Made by a program: the position numbers and the translations under genes. Under the pieces are notes generated by a model. That model was not told the origin of the DNA and searched no databases. It was given only the letters and a program-made list of their open reading frames with translations. From assembly GCA_030637515.1 (NCBI GenBank), contig DAOWGM010000102.1:1-64000 (forward strand): DNA of 64,000 nucleotides, in the 5' to 3' direction. The DNA is from Bacteroidales bacterium (lineage in GTDB: Bacteria; Bacteroidota; Bacteroidia; Bacteroidales; UBA12077). This document shows positions 52,924 through 62,858 of this stretch, one piece after another (within the stretch, counting starts at the first letter, position 1; the number at the start of each line of letters is the position of its first letter).

Positions 52924-55629
52924 GTGAATAAAAGCTTTAAATATTTCCTATTTGTAATTATCCTTATAGCTTATGGGTGTTCTACGAAAAAGAACACAAG
53001 TCTTACGAGGTTTTATCATGGTCTGACGACAAAGTACAATATTTTATTTAATGGTACCGAGAGTTACAAAGAAGGATTAAAAACCTACGAAGATTCTTAT
53101 ACCGACGATTACTCAAAAATACTTCCCATCTTTATATACGGTAACGAACAACTTGCTTCTTCAGTAAAACCCGGAATGGATAGGACAATTGAGAAGTCTA
53201 CAAAATCAATCAAATTACATTCAATTACCAGTAAGCCTGATCAGGGAAAAGGCTCCATGTCTCAAAAAGAGAAAGACTTCTATAATAAAAATGAGTATAA
53301 TGCTTATATTGATGATTCCTACCTTATTATGGGGAAAGCATTTTTTTATCAGGCTGATTATGGAAGCGCAATAAGAGTCTTTGATTATATAATAAAACAA
53401 TTTGACGACGACGAAACAAAATACCTTGCATATAACTGGCTTGTGAGGTCAAATGTTGAATTGAAAGATTTTCGTGAAGCTCAGAATCTTATCGACTTTC
53501 TAACAAGTGACATGGATTATCCTGAAAAATTGAATTATCAATTTAATTTAACGCAGGCTGATTTCTATTTGAAACAACAAAGATTTAGTGAAGCTGAACC
53601 TTTTGTTAGTGAAGCATTATTGTTGGTGAAAAAGAAAAAGGAAAAGCTGCGATTAACTTTTATTCATGCTCAGCTGAATGAAGAACTTAATAATTTTAAA
53701 CAAGCATCAGAAATTTATGGAGCTGTTATAAAAATGAATCCTCCTTACGAAATGGCATTTAATGCTAAAATAAAAAGAGCTTCATTATTTACAGGAGGGA
53801 AATCTATAGGTTCAATAAAATCTGAGTTGCTGGATATGCTAAAAGATGATAAGAACATCGAGTATCAGGATCAGATTTATTATGCTTTAGGAGAACTGGA
53901 GATGAAAGATAATAAAGTCAATCAGGCTGTTGAATATTATCACTTATCTGCAAAAACAAGTATCTCTAATACAAACCAAAAAGCTTTAACATTTCTTGCA
54001 CTTGCAAATATTTATTTTGATAAAACAGCTTATGTTGAAGCTCAAGCATATTTTGATAGTGCCGTTGTTTCTCTTGATCATGATTTCCCAGGTTACAGAG
54101 AATTATCTGTAAAAAATCAATATTTATCAAGATTGGTTATTAACTTGAATGTAGTTAGCCATCAAGACAGTTTGCAGATGGTTGCGAGAATGTCGGAACA
54201 AGAAAGAAACAATTTTATTAAAACTATAATACAGAATTTAAGAGAAAAGGAAGCTCGAGAACTTGAAGAAAGAAAAGCAAGAGAATTGGCAGAAATGCAA
54301 GGAATAAACAGAACCGGCGGATCAAGACCAACAAATACTGCAACCGAAAGTGGTAAATGGTATTTTTATAATCCATCAGCGAAAAGCTTCGGACAACCCG
54401 AATTTAAAAGACGATGGGGAACCAGAAAACTGGAAGATAACTGGCGAAGAAAAAACAAGCAGGTAATGGGCATAGAACAAATCACAGAAACCGAGATCTC
54501 AGATGAAATAATTGATAAAAAATCGGGAATGGACGATAAAACGCCTGAATATTATATGGTTGATATTCCTCTTACTGATTCAGCGATGAAGGTTTCGAAC
54601 AAAATGGTTCAAGCAGCATTGTACAATATCGGTGAAGTATATCGAAACAATTTAAAAGATTATCCTTTGGCATTAAATTCATATAAAGAGCTTACTGAAA
54701 GATATTCGGAAAGTGAGTATAAAGTACCTGCATATTATAGTATGTATAAAGTTTACTTAGACCAAGGAGAAAGTTCACAAGCCGATGTTTATAAGAATAT
54801 AATTATTAGAAATTATCCGGATTCCAGATATGCCAAGGTGTTAATTGATCCAGACTATTTTAAACAATTCGAGAAAGAAGAACAAGACCGCAAAGATTAT
54901 TATCAGACAACACTTGAATTTTATAAGCAGAATAAATTTAGTGACGTAATTACCAGATGTGATTTTGCAGAAAAAGAGCACTCCGACAATGTCTATTTGT
55001 CTAAATACAAATATTTAAAAGCTCTTGCTACTGGGAAGATTTATGGAATTTCAGTTTTAAAGCAAGAATTAGAAAAGGTAATAGCTGAGTTTAAGGATGA
55101 TCCCGTATCCATAGAAGCTGAAAGAATTTTAGCTTCTATTCAGGAAAATGAATTTAAAAACATTACAGATATAAATTTTGCTGAAAACCAGGAAACACCA
55201 TATCAGTCTGAATTAAATAAGGAAGAATTTGCTCAGAAAACCGCAGAAGAAATTGAAGAAATGTATACTTATTCTCCTGATGATGAGCATTGTTTTGCAA
55301 TTGTTATTTCAAAACAATCCGATATAAATCAGTTAAAGTTTAATATCATTAATTTCAATCTTGATTTTTATATACAGGAAAGCTATGATATAGAAAATAA
55401 GGAGTTTAACGATTTCTTTTCGGTAATAACTGTAAGGCAATTTAAAAATGCTGAAGATGGTGTCGGATACTTTAATAAATTTGAAACTGAGAGAGAAAAA
55501 ATATTTAAAGAAATAAAAAGCACCAAATATCAGTATTTTATTATTACAGATAAAAATCTTGCAAAATTAGCTGACGAAAAAATTGTTCGCAATTACTTGA
55601 TATTTTACAATAAAAACTACAAGGAATAG
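52924..55629 (+). CDS. porW: PorW/SprE-like T9SS TPR lipoprotein (GTG start)
   Basis: 901-residue lipoprotein of the PorW (SprE) type, which links the T9SS trans-envelope machinery. Lipobox AYGC at residues 16-19; the typical opening TRFYHGLTTKYNILFNGTESYKEGL follows. TPR helices run through the first half and again near residues 560-640 (MVQAALYNIGEVYRNNLKDYPLAL), with a charged coiled region at 410-450 (REKEARELEERKARELAEM). The start is GTG at 52924. The response regulator gene porX follows after 47 bp, supporting the assignment. Confidence 0.85.
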   Translation: MNKSFKYFLFVIILIAYGCSTKKNTSLTRFYHGLTTKYNILFNGTESYKEGLKTYEDSYTDDYSKILPIFIYGNEQLASSVKPGMDRTIEKSTKSIKLHSITSKPDQGKGSMSQKEKDFYNKNEYNAYIDDSYLIMGKAFFYQADYGSAIRVFDYIIKQFDDDETKYLAYNWLVRSNVELKDFREAQNLIDFLTSDMDYPEKLNYQFNLTQADFYLKQQRFSEAEPFVSEALLLVKKKKEKLRLTFIHAQLNEELNNFKQASEIYGAVIKMNPPYEMAFNAKIKRASLFTGGKSIGSIKSELLDMLKDDKNIEYQDQIYYALGELEMKDNKVNQAVEYYHLSAKTSISNTNQKALTFLALANIYFDKTAYVEAQAYFDSAVVSLDHDFPGYRELSVKNQYLSRLVINLNVVSHQDSLQMVARMSEQERNNFIKTIIQNLREKEARELEERKARELAEMQGINRTGGSRPTNTATESGKWYFYNPSAKSFGQPEFKRRWGTRKLEDNWRRKNKQVMGIEQITETEISDEIIDKKSGMDDKTPEYYMVDIPLTDSAMKVSNKMVQAALYNIGEVYRNNLKDYPLALNSYKELTERYSESEYKVPAYYSMYKVYLDQGESSQADVYKNIIIRNYPDSRYAKVLIDPDYFKQFEKEEQDRKDYYQTTLEFYKQNKFSDVITRCDFAEKEHSDNVYLSKYKYLKALATGKIYGISVLKQELEKVIAEFKDDPVSIEAERILASIQENEFKNITDINFAENQETPYQSELNKEEFAQKTAEEIEEMYTYSPDDEHCFAIVISKQSDINQLKFNIINFNLDFYIQESYDIENKEFNDFFSVITVRQFKNAEDGVGYFNKFETEREKIFKEIKSTKYQYFIITDKNLAKLADEKIVRNYLIFYNKNYKE

Positions 55630-55676
55630 TTTTTATATTTAGTTGACTACAGATTTAAATAATCAGAATTTTTAAG

Positions 55677-57230
55677 ATGAAGAGTATTAGGATTTTATGG
55701 ACCGATGACGAAATAGATCTCTTAAGACCACACATCCTGTTTTTAGAGGAAAAAGGTTTTGAAGTATCTACTACAAGTAATGGAGATGATGCTATTGACG
55801 AAGTTCGTAAACAGGATTTTGATTTGATCTTTCTTGATGAAAATATGCCAGGTCTAAGCGGCTTAGAAACCTTATCTAAAATTAAGGAAATAAAAGCAAG
55901 TATTCCTGTTATTATGATTACAAAGAGTGAAGAAGAAGATATTATGGATCAAGCAATCGGGTCCAAAATAGCAGATTATTTAATAAAACCGGTTAACCCG
56001 AAACAAATACTTCTTAGTATTAAGAAAAATATTGATAAAAAGAGATTAATATCTGAAAAAACATTATCGGGTTATCAAACAGAATTTGGTAAAATTGGAA
56101 TGCAGATTTCTGAAGCAAATAACTTCGAAAGTTGGGTTGATTTATATAAAAAGCTTGTTTATTGGGAACTGGAGCTGGAGCAAAACGAAGAAGCAGGAAT
56201 GCAAGAAGTGTTTCAGATGCAAAAATCTGATGCCAATAAAAGTTTCGGAAGGTTTATAAAAAACAATTATGAACAATGGTTTAGTAACGATTCAAATAAA
56301 CCAATGATGTCGCCAAACTTGATTAAGGAGAGAGTTTTTCCATTGCTTGATCAAGGTCAAAAAGTGTTTTTTATCGTTATTGACAATTTTAGATACGATC
56401 AGTGGAAGTTGATTCAGCCAATGATGAATGAATATTTTACTGTGGAGAAAGAGGAGTTATATTGTAGTATTTTACCAACAGCAACACAGTATGCCAGGAA
56501 TGCTATTTTTGCTGGTTTAATGCCACTTGAGATTGATAAATTGTATCCTGAGTTTTGGTTAAACGATGACGAAGAGGGTGGTAAAAATATGAAAGAAGAA
56601 GAACTTCTTCGAGCTCAGCTTAAACGATATGGGAAAAACCACAAGAGTTTTTATGAAAAAGTAAGTCATTTGAAAACTGGAGAAAAGTTGGTTGAAAATA
56701 TCTCTGACTTGCTTCATAATGACTTAAATGTACTGGTTTATAATTATATAGACATGTTATCTCATGCCAGAACCGAAATAGAAATGATTCGCGAATTGGC
56801 AAATGACGAACCAGCATACAGATCTTTAACATTATCGTGGTTTAAGCATTCTCCTTTGTTTACACTGATAAAAGAGTTGCAACAGAAAAATGTGAAAATT
56901 ATTATTACTACAGATCATGGAACCGTGAGGGTACAGAATCCTGTAAAAGTTGTTGGAGATAAGAATACTTCAACTAATCTGCGTTATAAAAATGGCAGAA
57001 ATCTGAATTATAATCCAAAGGAAGTGTTTGAAATCAGAAATCCTGAAAAAGTACATCTGCCAAAATCAAATATTAGCACAAGTTATATTTTTGCTTTAAA
57101 TAACGATTTTCTGGCTTATCCTAATAATTTTAATTATTACGTAAACTACTACAAAGACACATTTCAGCATGGTGGAGTATCAATGGAAGAAATGATTATC
57201 CCATTTATTACTTTAAAGCCTAATATTTAA
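55677..57230 (+). CDS. porX: PorX, T9SS response regulator with PglZ effector domain
   Basis: 517 residues. Receiver domain 1-120: acidic D10/D11, phospho-acceptor D54 (IFLDENMPGLSG), T82 and K104. The C-terminal PglZ domain (alkaline phosphatase superfamily) shows metal-site motifs: VIDNFRYDQW with D236, TATQYARN with T268/T270, YIDMLSHART, TTDHGTVRV and QHGGVSMEEM. PorX-PglZ proteins act on phospho-nucleotide substrates and switch on T9SS genes with PorY and an ECF sigma factor; PorY is not in the window. It is followed by tsaE and ald, an order recalled from many Bacteroidota. Confidence 0.93.
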   Translation: MKSIRILWTDDEIDLLRPHILFLEEKGFEVSTTSNGDDAIDEVRKQDFDLIFLDENMPGLSGLETLSKIKEIKASIPVIMITKSEEEDIMDQAIGSKIADYLIKPVNPKQILLSIKKNIDKKRLISEKTLSGYQTEFGKIGMQISEANNFESWVDLYKKLVYWELELEQNEEAGMQEVFQMQKSDANKSFGRFIKNNYEQWFSNDSNKPMMSPNLIKERVFPLLDQGQKVFFIVIDNFRYDQWKLIQPMMNEYFTVEKEELYCSILPTATQYARNAIFAGLMPLEIDKLYPEFWLNDDEEGGKNMKEEELLRAQLKRYGKNHKSFYEKVSHLKTGEKLVENISDLLHNDLNVLVYNYIDMLSHARTEIEMIRELANDEPAYRSLTLSWFKHSPLFTLIKELQQKNVKIIITTDHGTVRVQNPVKVVGDKNTSTNLRYKNGRNLNYNPKEVFEIRNPEKVHLPKSNISTSYIFALNNDFLAYPNNFNYYVNYYKDTFQHGGVSMEEMIIPFITLKPNI

Positions 57231-57253
57231 TTTTTTTTCTATAAATTGCATAT

Positions 57254-57670
57254 ATGGATTCGTTGACATTAAAATCCTTGTCAGATTTAAATATTGTTGC
57301 AGATAAATTTTTGCGCATTATGCGTGATAAGAAAGTATTTGCATTTTTTGGGCCTATGGGAGTTGGGAAAACAACATTTATAAAAGCTTTATGCAATGAA
57401 TTGGGTGTTGTTGAGATAGTTACAAGTCCAACTTTTGCTTTAGTAAACGAATATCAAACCGGTGGTGGTGATGTTATATATCATTTTGATTTTTATCGGA
57501 TTGAAAAGATAGAAGAGGTGTATGATTTTGGTTATGAAGATTACTTTTATTCCGGAAACTATTGTTTTATTGAATGGCCTGACAAGGTTGCAGAAATACT
57601 TCCTGAAAATATAGCTTACGTGCAGCTTGTAGAAAATGAGGATGGAAGCAGAACAATAAATTGGCGATAA
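57254..57670 (+). CDS. tsaE: TsaE, tRNA t6A-modification ATPase
   Basis: P-loop ATPase of 138 residues working with TsaB and TsaD to make t6A37 of tRNA. Walker A FGPMGVGKTTF (about 33-43), TSPTFALVNEY, HFDFYRI and the YCFIEWPD motif are all typical. It starts 23 bp after porX. TsaB and TsaD are not in the window. Confidence 0.94.
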   Translation: MDSLTLKSLSDLNIVADKFLRIMRDKKVFAFFGPMGVGKTTFIKALCNELGVVEIVTSPTFALVNEYQTGGGDVIYHFDFYRIEKIEEVYDFGYEDYFYSGNYCFIEWPDKVAEILPENIAYVQLVENEDGSRTINWR

Positions 57671-57778
57671 AAACTGCTTATATTGAAAGATCAATTGAAA
57701 ATACTTGAAAATATAAAGTATTTGTTTTATTTTGGTTGATTGCATATTATTTAATTAATTCCGCAAAACCGGACTAAT

Positions 57779-58999
57779 ATGACGGATAAAAAAGAAAAAT
57801 CGGGTTATTCTTTTGGAAATACCGGATTCTTACCTCAGGAAGAAATGCTTGAAACAGGGAAGAAAAAACAAAAACTCATAATTGGGATACCGAAAGAAAA
57901 CACAAAAAACGAGAGTCGAGTTGCACTAACACCTGAGGCGGTTGAGATTCTTGTAAATAGTGGGAATGAGATTGTTATAGAAAAAAATGCAGGAGCAGCA
58001 GCAAATTATATCGATTCACATTATAGCGAAGTTGGCGGACAAATAGTTGATACAGCTTCAGAAGTTTATCAATGTGATATTATTTTAAAAATAGCACCTC
58101 CAACAATAAAAGAAATAGACCTTTGTAAAGGTAATCAAACCCTTTTTTCATCTTTGAATTTTCCTTCACAATCAGAGGAATATATAAGAAAATTAATGCA
58201 GAAAAAGATTACTGCAATTTCTTTTGAAGGATTAAAAGATAAAGAAAATTGTTATCCAGTTGTGCGTTCAATGAGCGAGATTGCCGGAACAACATCAATT
58301 CTAATAGCAGCAGAACAATTAAGTAATGTGCACAAAGGGAAAGGTGTTTTGTTAGGTGGAGTTACAGGCATTACTCCAACTGAAGTTATTATCCTTGGAG
58401 CTGGAACTGCTGCTGAATATGCAGCAAGAGCTGCTCTTGGCTTAGGATCTTTTATAAAGGTATTCGATCATTCTATTTCAAACCTTAAAAGATTACAAAC
58501 AAATTTATCAGAAAGATTATTCACTTCAGTATTTCATCCTCGTGTTATTAAAAAGCATCTTAAATCAGCCGATGTGGTTATTGGTGCAATGTATCCTGGT
58601 GAAAAAGGCTTTCAGTTTCTTATAACAGAAGAAATGGTTAAAGAAATGAAAAAAGGAGCTGTTATTATCGATTTAAGTATTGATCAAGGAGGATGTATTG
58701 AAACATCTGAATGCCGTAATCATAACGATCCGACATATACAAAATTCGGAGTTATTCATTATTGTGTTCCAAATATTGCATCACGTGTAGCAAGAACAGC
58801 ATCAATAGCATTAAGTAATGTGTTTAATCCTTTACTATTAAATATTGCTGATGCTGGAGGTGTTCAAAGACTTTTAAAAGATGATCTTGGATTACGACAC
58901 GGAGTTTATGTGTTTAATGGAATTTTAACCAACACAAGAATTGGGAATTATTTTGATATTCCATCTAAAGACATAGATTTGCTTATGGTTGCTTTTTAG
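57779..58999 (+). CDS. ald: Alanine dehydrogenase family protein
   Basis: NAD-dependent L-alanine dehydrogenase fold of 406 residues. GIPKENTKNESRVALTPEAV (from about residue 38) opens the catalytic domain; GVTGITPTEVIILGAGTAAEYAARAALGLG is the NAD-binding Rossmann turn (about 196-225). HYCVPNIASRVARTASIALSN is the end of the active site. It is longer than the usual 370 residues because of a 35-residue polar N-terminal extension, a form seen in Bacteroidota. A related transhydrogenase-alpha-like role cannot be ruled out. Confidence 0.88.
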   Translation: MTDKKEKSGYSFGNTGFLPQEEMLETGKKKQKLIIGIPKENTKNESRVALTPEAVEILVNSGNEIVIEKNAGAAANYIDSHYSEVGGQIVDTASEVYQCDIILKIAPPTIKEIDLCKGNQTLFSSLNFPSQSEEYIRKLMQKKITAISFEGLKDKENCYPVVRSMSEIAGTTSILIAAEQLSNVHKGKGVLLGGVTGITPTEVIILGAGTAAEYAARAALGLGSFIKVFDHSISNLKRLQTNLSERLFTSVFHPRVIKKHLKSADVVIGAMYPGEKGFQFLITEEMVKEMKKGAVIIDLSIDQGGCIETSECRNHNDPTYTKFGVIHYCVPNIASRVARTASIALSNVFNPLLLNIADAGGVQRLLKDDLGLRHGVYVFNGILTNTRIGNYFDIPSKDIDLLMVAF

Positions 59000-59012
59000 T
59001 TGCAGTTTGGAA

Positions 59013-62000
59013 TTAGAAAAATGCTCTTAATTGCAGACTTCCTGTATGAATCGCATTAATATTTTCTGAGATTCTACCATTATAGCTAAAATTCATTTCA
59101 AGGTTCTCGGCTATTTTTCTTTGGAACAAAATACTCCAGGTAGCATTATTCCCAGGCTTTAAGGCCTGAAGCATTTCATAAGCAATTGAGGTGTTTGGGT
59201 CGTATTTGTAATTAATGTTCAGATAATTTCCTTTAATTAGTAAATTTCCCTTTTTAGTGATAGAATAATTTAATTCAGCTCCGAAGTCGTTTATAAAACT
59301 TTGCTCTACAGATATGATATTCTTCTTGTCAGAATAACTATAATTTATTTCAGCTCTTGTTTTAAAACCAGGCTGATACTGAATCTTAATTACGTAAACA
59401 AAATCTTTAATTTCATAATTCTTAATACTGAAAAATTCTGATTCATATTTTTTATTTCTCGATTCAAATGAATTGATAAAAGTGAAATCTTCAGTGAATC
59501 GCCATCTTATATTAATCTTGTTTAGTTTTTTGTTTCTTTCATCAAGTCCATTGGAAAGAAGTATGGTGTTTTTATTTTCCTGATATATATAATCAATCCC
59601 GAATTTTGAACTTATTCGGTTAAAAGAAAATGTATTTCTTACATTCTTATTCATGCTTATTATAGTGCTATCATTTAAGTTGTAAAAAGGATTGAGGCTA
59701 TGTTCAGGTAATTCATCTGTCGATTTTTGATTAATAAGCCATGCCAGATTATTTGAAAAACGAGAAACTATCTTCCTAAATCCGGTTTTATTTTTCCATA
59801 ATACTTCAGGTCTAATATTAAGTACCTGACTAAATTCGTTTTTGTACGTTTTTATATATTCACTTCCCGGTGAATTAATCCTGATGTAATTTGCTTCATC
59901 CTGAAATTGAGCAACTTCAAATTCATCAAGTTCTGCTATTCCATTATTATTGTAATCTTCCCAAGTGTAAATTCCTTGTCCGCTTGCAACTTTTAAATAG
60001 CTAAATTCCTTTTTGGGCTCAAGACCCGAACCTGCCTCGTAAAATATAGATGATGAAACTGCACCCTTGAAAATTCTGAAATTGTAATTTATTCTACCGG
60101 TCAGTGTATTTTCTCCTTTTGCATTTACAATAGTTGTATCTACATATTCAAGTTTTCGATAATTTAGAGTCGCTTTTAAAATGTTCGATGGATTTCTTAA
60201 TAAAGCAAAATCAATCTGAAAATCTTCCGATTCTGAACTTTGTTTTAAACTATTGTTTATAGGTAAAAAATCCTTACGTAAAATATAGCTTATGGAGTAT
60301 TTGTTAATCAAAGAGTCAGGGTTTTGAATGTAAAAACGATACGAGTTAAAACTAAAACTATTTAATGTCAGACTATCATTTACATTATTATTCCAAATAT
60401 TTTGTTCCATTTCATTTTCAAATCCTGATTCCAAAAATCGGAACGATTTTGAAATCCCCGCCAGGTATCTGATAAATTGTGTATTATTGATTTCTGATTC
60501 AGAGTTTAATAGCGAAGAGTTTAAAAATAAAGAGAATCCTGATTTATTAAGAGATCCATTAAGTTGATTTCTGTAAGCTGTATATTCTTTGCTATCAGTT
60601 AAAAGACTGAAAGCATAGTTGCTTTTTAGTGTTTGCTTATGTTTAAATAATATGTCGGTTTCAATAAGATTTTCATCGTTGGTAAAAGCTTGTGAAATAT
60701 TCCAATCTCGTTCGAATTCAACTGTTCTGAAACGCTCAATTTCCTGAAAATTCTTATTTAATAATTGCCAGTTTATTTTTGTTTTAAGCTGATTGAGCGT
60801 TGTGTCTCTATTCAGCAAACTTTTATGAAAAGCAAGTTTCAATGCGTATCCAACATTGTCAGAAGCATCTTTATCCGAAAAAGTATTAATGTCATAATTG
60901 CTTAAAGCAAGTTCAAAATTGGTAAAACTGGTTGAATTCAAACTCAGATTACCTCCAAAGCTAACCATCTGATGTTTTTTGGGAGAAATCAAAAGCCGAA
61001 CTGGTTCATATTCACCCTGAGGTATCCCATTGATGGGAGCTATCCATTCAAAAACTCGCCCGTTTGCTGCATTATGAATTTGAATATAATTTCCATTGTT
61101 AACGCCAACTTGACTAAATCCAGGATAGTAAAATGCCTTTTCAGGATTAGTTGAATATTGATAAAATTTGTATGTGATTCCATCAATCACAGTGTCCTTT
61201 TTCTCATAAAGCACATAATCATTCCTGAATTCAATGCTGTCAACATTTGAAATAAAAGTTTCTCCAATGCTGTCTCCCGATTCAGCCAAAAATTGTTTTT
61301 GATCGTTTGTTAAATCCTGATTAATGGGTTGGTTCTTACTATCCTGCTCAGAATATACATTCAGCCAAAAATTGCCCTTTTGAGTTTTAAATTCATTTGC
61401 ACTATAAATAAGGTATCTTGAATAACTTCGTTCTGAATACTCAAACTCTATGGCTATTCTGGAATCTTTAGTAATAGGTTTTCCTGCAGTAAAAGTAACT
61501 TCGCCTGTATTGTAATCAATTACATAGTCAAAATCTTTTCCTCTTTTCAGCAATTGTCCATTAATATAAACATTTTCGGTGCCAGCTAAGATGATAATAT
61601 ACTGTTCGTTATCGCAGCCAGTTAATTTATACGGACCCTGATTTCCTTCTTGCCCCTGAAAAGTCTGCCTGCAATATTTGCCCTTTGTTATTGCTCCACT
61701 TATGGTAGATTCTAAATTGGTTTTTGGTTTTTTCTTATTATTAAATTTTGTTTTTAGTAAACCTCCCTGAACTTTCCTGTTTAAAACTAAAAAATGACCT
61801 TCAGGTTTGTTAATTTCAAAATCACCTGCAGTAATGCTTGTTTTATCATTATAAAGTTGAATAAAGACCTTGTCAAAATCCTGAATTTGTTGAGAGTTCC
61901 CATCAGCTTGTATTGGAATATTTTCATCTGAAATAGCTGCAAGTATATAAAGATCATTATTTAATTTTCCTGATATTTGCATATTCAGATTTGAATTAAT

Positions 62001-62501
62001 AACTGCATTTTGGTTATTTCCAACAGTAATTCCTCTTGAAATACTTCCTCGTTTATCTAATTGGTTGTCGTTCATGAAATTACCTTGCTTGTAACTTTTG
62101 TTCTTGTCTGGATAAGCAAGAACAGGTCCGACGAAAACTGTTTCTTCTTTTTTTCTATGATATTGTGATTCAGAAAAGTTTATGGGAAAAACTCGGTAAA
62201 TAATTGTGATGGGAAATTTCAAATTTTCATGTGATGCAGAGCCAGAGAGAATCAACATTCCTTTAATATAGTCGATACTATAATTACTACTCTTAATTAT
62301 ACTTTTGTTGCAATTATATATTATTTCAGATTCGGGAACGATACTTAAAGTATCAATTTGAATTGTATCACTTGAAACAATGAACGATTTTGTGCGAAAA
62401 TTTCCAGTAATCTGAGATTTTCCGTGAAAGCAGAATAAAATAAATAATATAGTGACAATTGCTTTTTGCAAATCAAAAAATTTAGCGATCTTAAAATACA
62501 A
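59013..62501 (-). CDS. Very large outer-membrane beta-barrel protein of unknown function
   Basis: 1162 residues with a signal peptide (hydrophobic run to about residue 30), then a beta-rich N-terminal region with RGITVGNNQNAVINSNLNMQISG (about 155-180) and NIPIQADGNSQQIQDFDKVFIQL. A long part rich in aromatic, asparagine and serine beta strands follows, ending in QLRAFF as many outer-membrane barrels do. An EF-hand-like segment DYNNNGIAELDEFE sits near residue 850. The family is recalled from other Bacteroidota without a name or known role. It is convergent with ald, 13 bp apart. Confidence 0.65.
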   Translation of the reverse strand: MYFKIAKFFDLQKAIVTILFILFCFHGKSQITGNFRTKSFIVSSDTIQIDTLSIVPESEIIYNCNKSIIKSSNYSIDYIKGMLILSGSASHENLKFPITIIYRVFPINFSESQYHRKKEETVFVGPVLAYPDKNKSYKQGNFMNDNQLDKRGSISRGITVGNNQNAVINSNLNMQISGKLNNDLYILAAISDENIPIQADGNSQQIQDFDKVFIQLYNDKTSITAGDFEINKPEGHFLVLNRKVQGGLLKTKFNNKKKPKTNLESTISGAITKGKYCRQTFQGQEGNQGPYKLTGCDNEQYIIILAGTENVYINGQLLKRGKDFDYVIDYNTGEVTFTAGKPITKDSRIAIEFEYSERSYSRYLIYSANEFKTQKGNFWLNVYSEQDSKNQPINQDLTNDQKQFLAESGDSIGETFISNVDSIEFRNDYVLYEKKDTVIDGITYKFYQYSTNPEKAFYYPGFSQVGVNNGNYIQIHNAANGRVFEWIAPINGIPQGEYEPVRLLISPKKHQMVSFGGNLSLNSTSFTNFELALSNYDINTFSDKDASDNVGYALKLAFHKSLLNRDTTLNQLKTKINWQLLNKNFQEIERFRTVEFERDWNISQAFTNDENLIETDILFKHKQTLKSNYAFSLLTDSKEYTAYRNQLNGSLNKSGFSLFLNSSLLNSESEINNTQFIRYLAGISKSFRFLESGFENEMEQNIWNNNVNDSLTLNSFSFNSYRFYIQNPDSLINKYSISYILRKDFLPINNSLKQSSESEDFQIDFALLRNPSNILKATLNYRKLEYVDTTIVNAKGENTLTGRINYNFRIFKGAVSSSIFYEAGSGLEPKKEFSYLKVASGQGIYTWEDYNNNGIAELDEFEVAQFQDEANYIRINSPGSEYIKTYKNEFSQVLNIRPEVLWKNKTGFRKIVSRFSNNLAWLINQKSTDELPEHSLNPFYNLNDSTIISMNKNVRNTFSFNRISSKFGIDYIYQENKNTILLSNGLDERNKKLNKINIRWRFTEDFTFINSFESRNKKYESEFFSIKNYEIKDFVYVIKIQYQPGFKTRAEINYSYSDKKNIISVEQSFINDFGAELNYSITKKGNLLIKGNYLNINYKYDPNTSIAYEMLQALKPGNNATWSILFQRKIAENLEMNFSYNGRISENINAIHTGSLQLRAFF

Positions 62502-62562
62502 GCAATTAAAGAACGGAAATAATTGTGAAATGTTGAAATTTTAAACAGGAATGTTTAAAAAC

Positions 62563-62638
62563 AAAAGGCCTTCTTAAAAGAAGACCTTTGGGTTTAAATT
62601 CTAGGGTTAGGGTATCAAGTAATTTCTTAATTGATGCC
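62563..62638. ncRNA. Orphan double-hairpin element in the 357-bp gap before waaA
   Basis: Two consecutive stems: AAAGG-C-CTTCTT (from 62564) with GAAG-A-CCTTT (to 62589), and GGTATCAAGTAA (62611-62622) with TTAATTGATGCC (62627-62638, two mismatched/wobble pairs). No gene ends here on either strand, so a plain terminator role is not explained. The rest of the gap (62502-62858) is AT-rich without an ORF. Small RNA or leader structure is a guess. Confidence 0.35.
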
Positions 62639-62825
62639 TAAAAGTATAAAAATTCTTGAAAAAACAAGGGTAATGATAAAAAATATTGTGTTTTTTTAAG
62701 CTATTTAGGATAATATCCTATGTTTGATTAAATAAAAACCAAGAGTAAATAGCAGAAAATCAGAGTGTAATAAAGGTGATGTAATTAAAGAAAAGAATTT
62801 TTATAAAAAAACGATTTTTGTCCGT

Positions 62826-62833
62826 TAAATTTG
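62826..62833 (+). promoter_or_regulatory. Putative -7 element for waaA
   Basis: TAAATTTG matches TAnnTTTG, 25 nt before the ATG. Confidence 0.45.
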
Positions 62834-62858
62834 TTGTTGTAATTTAAAATTGCAGTTT

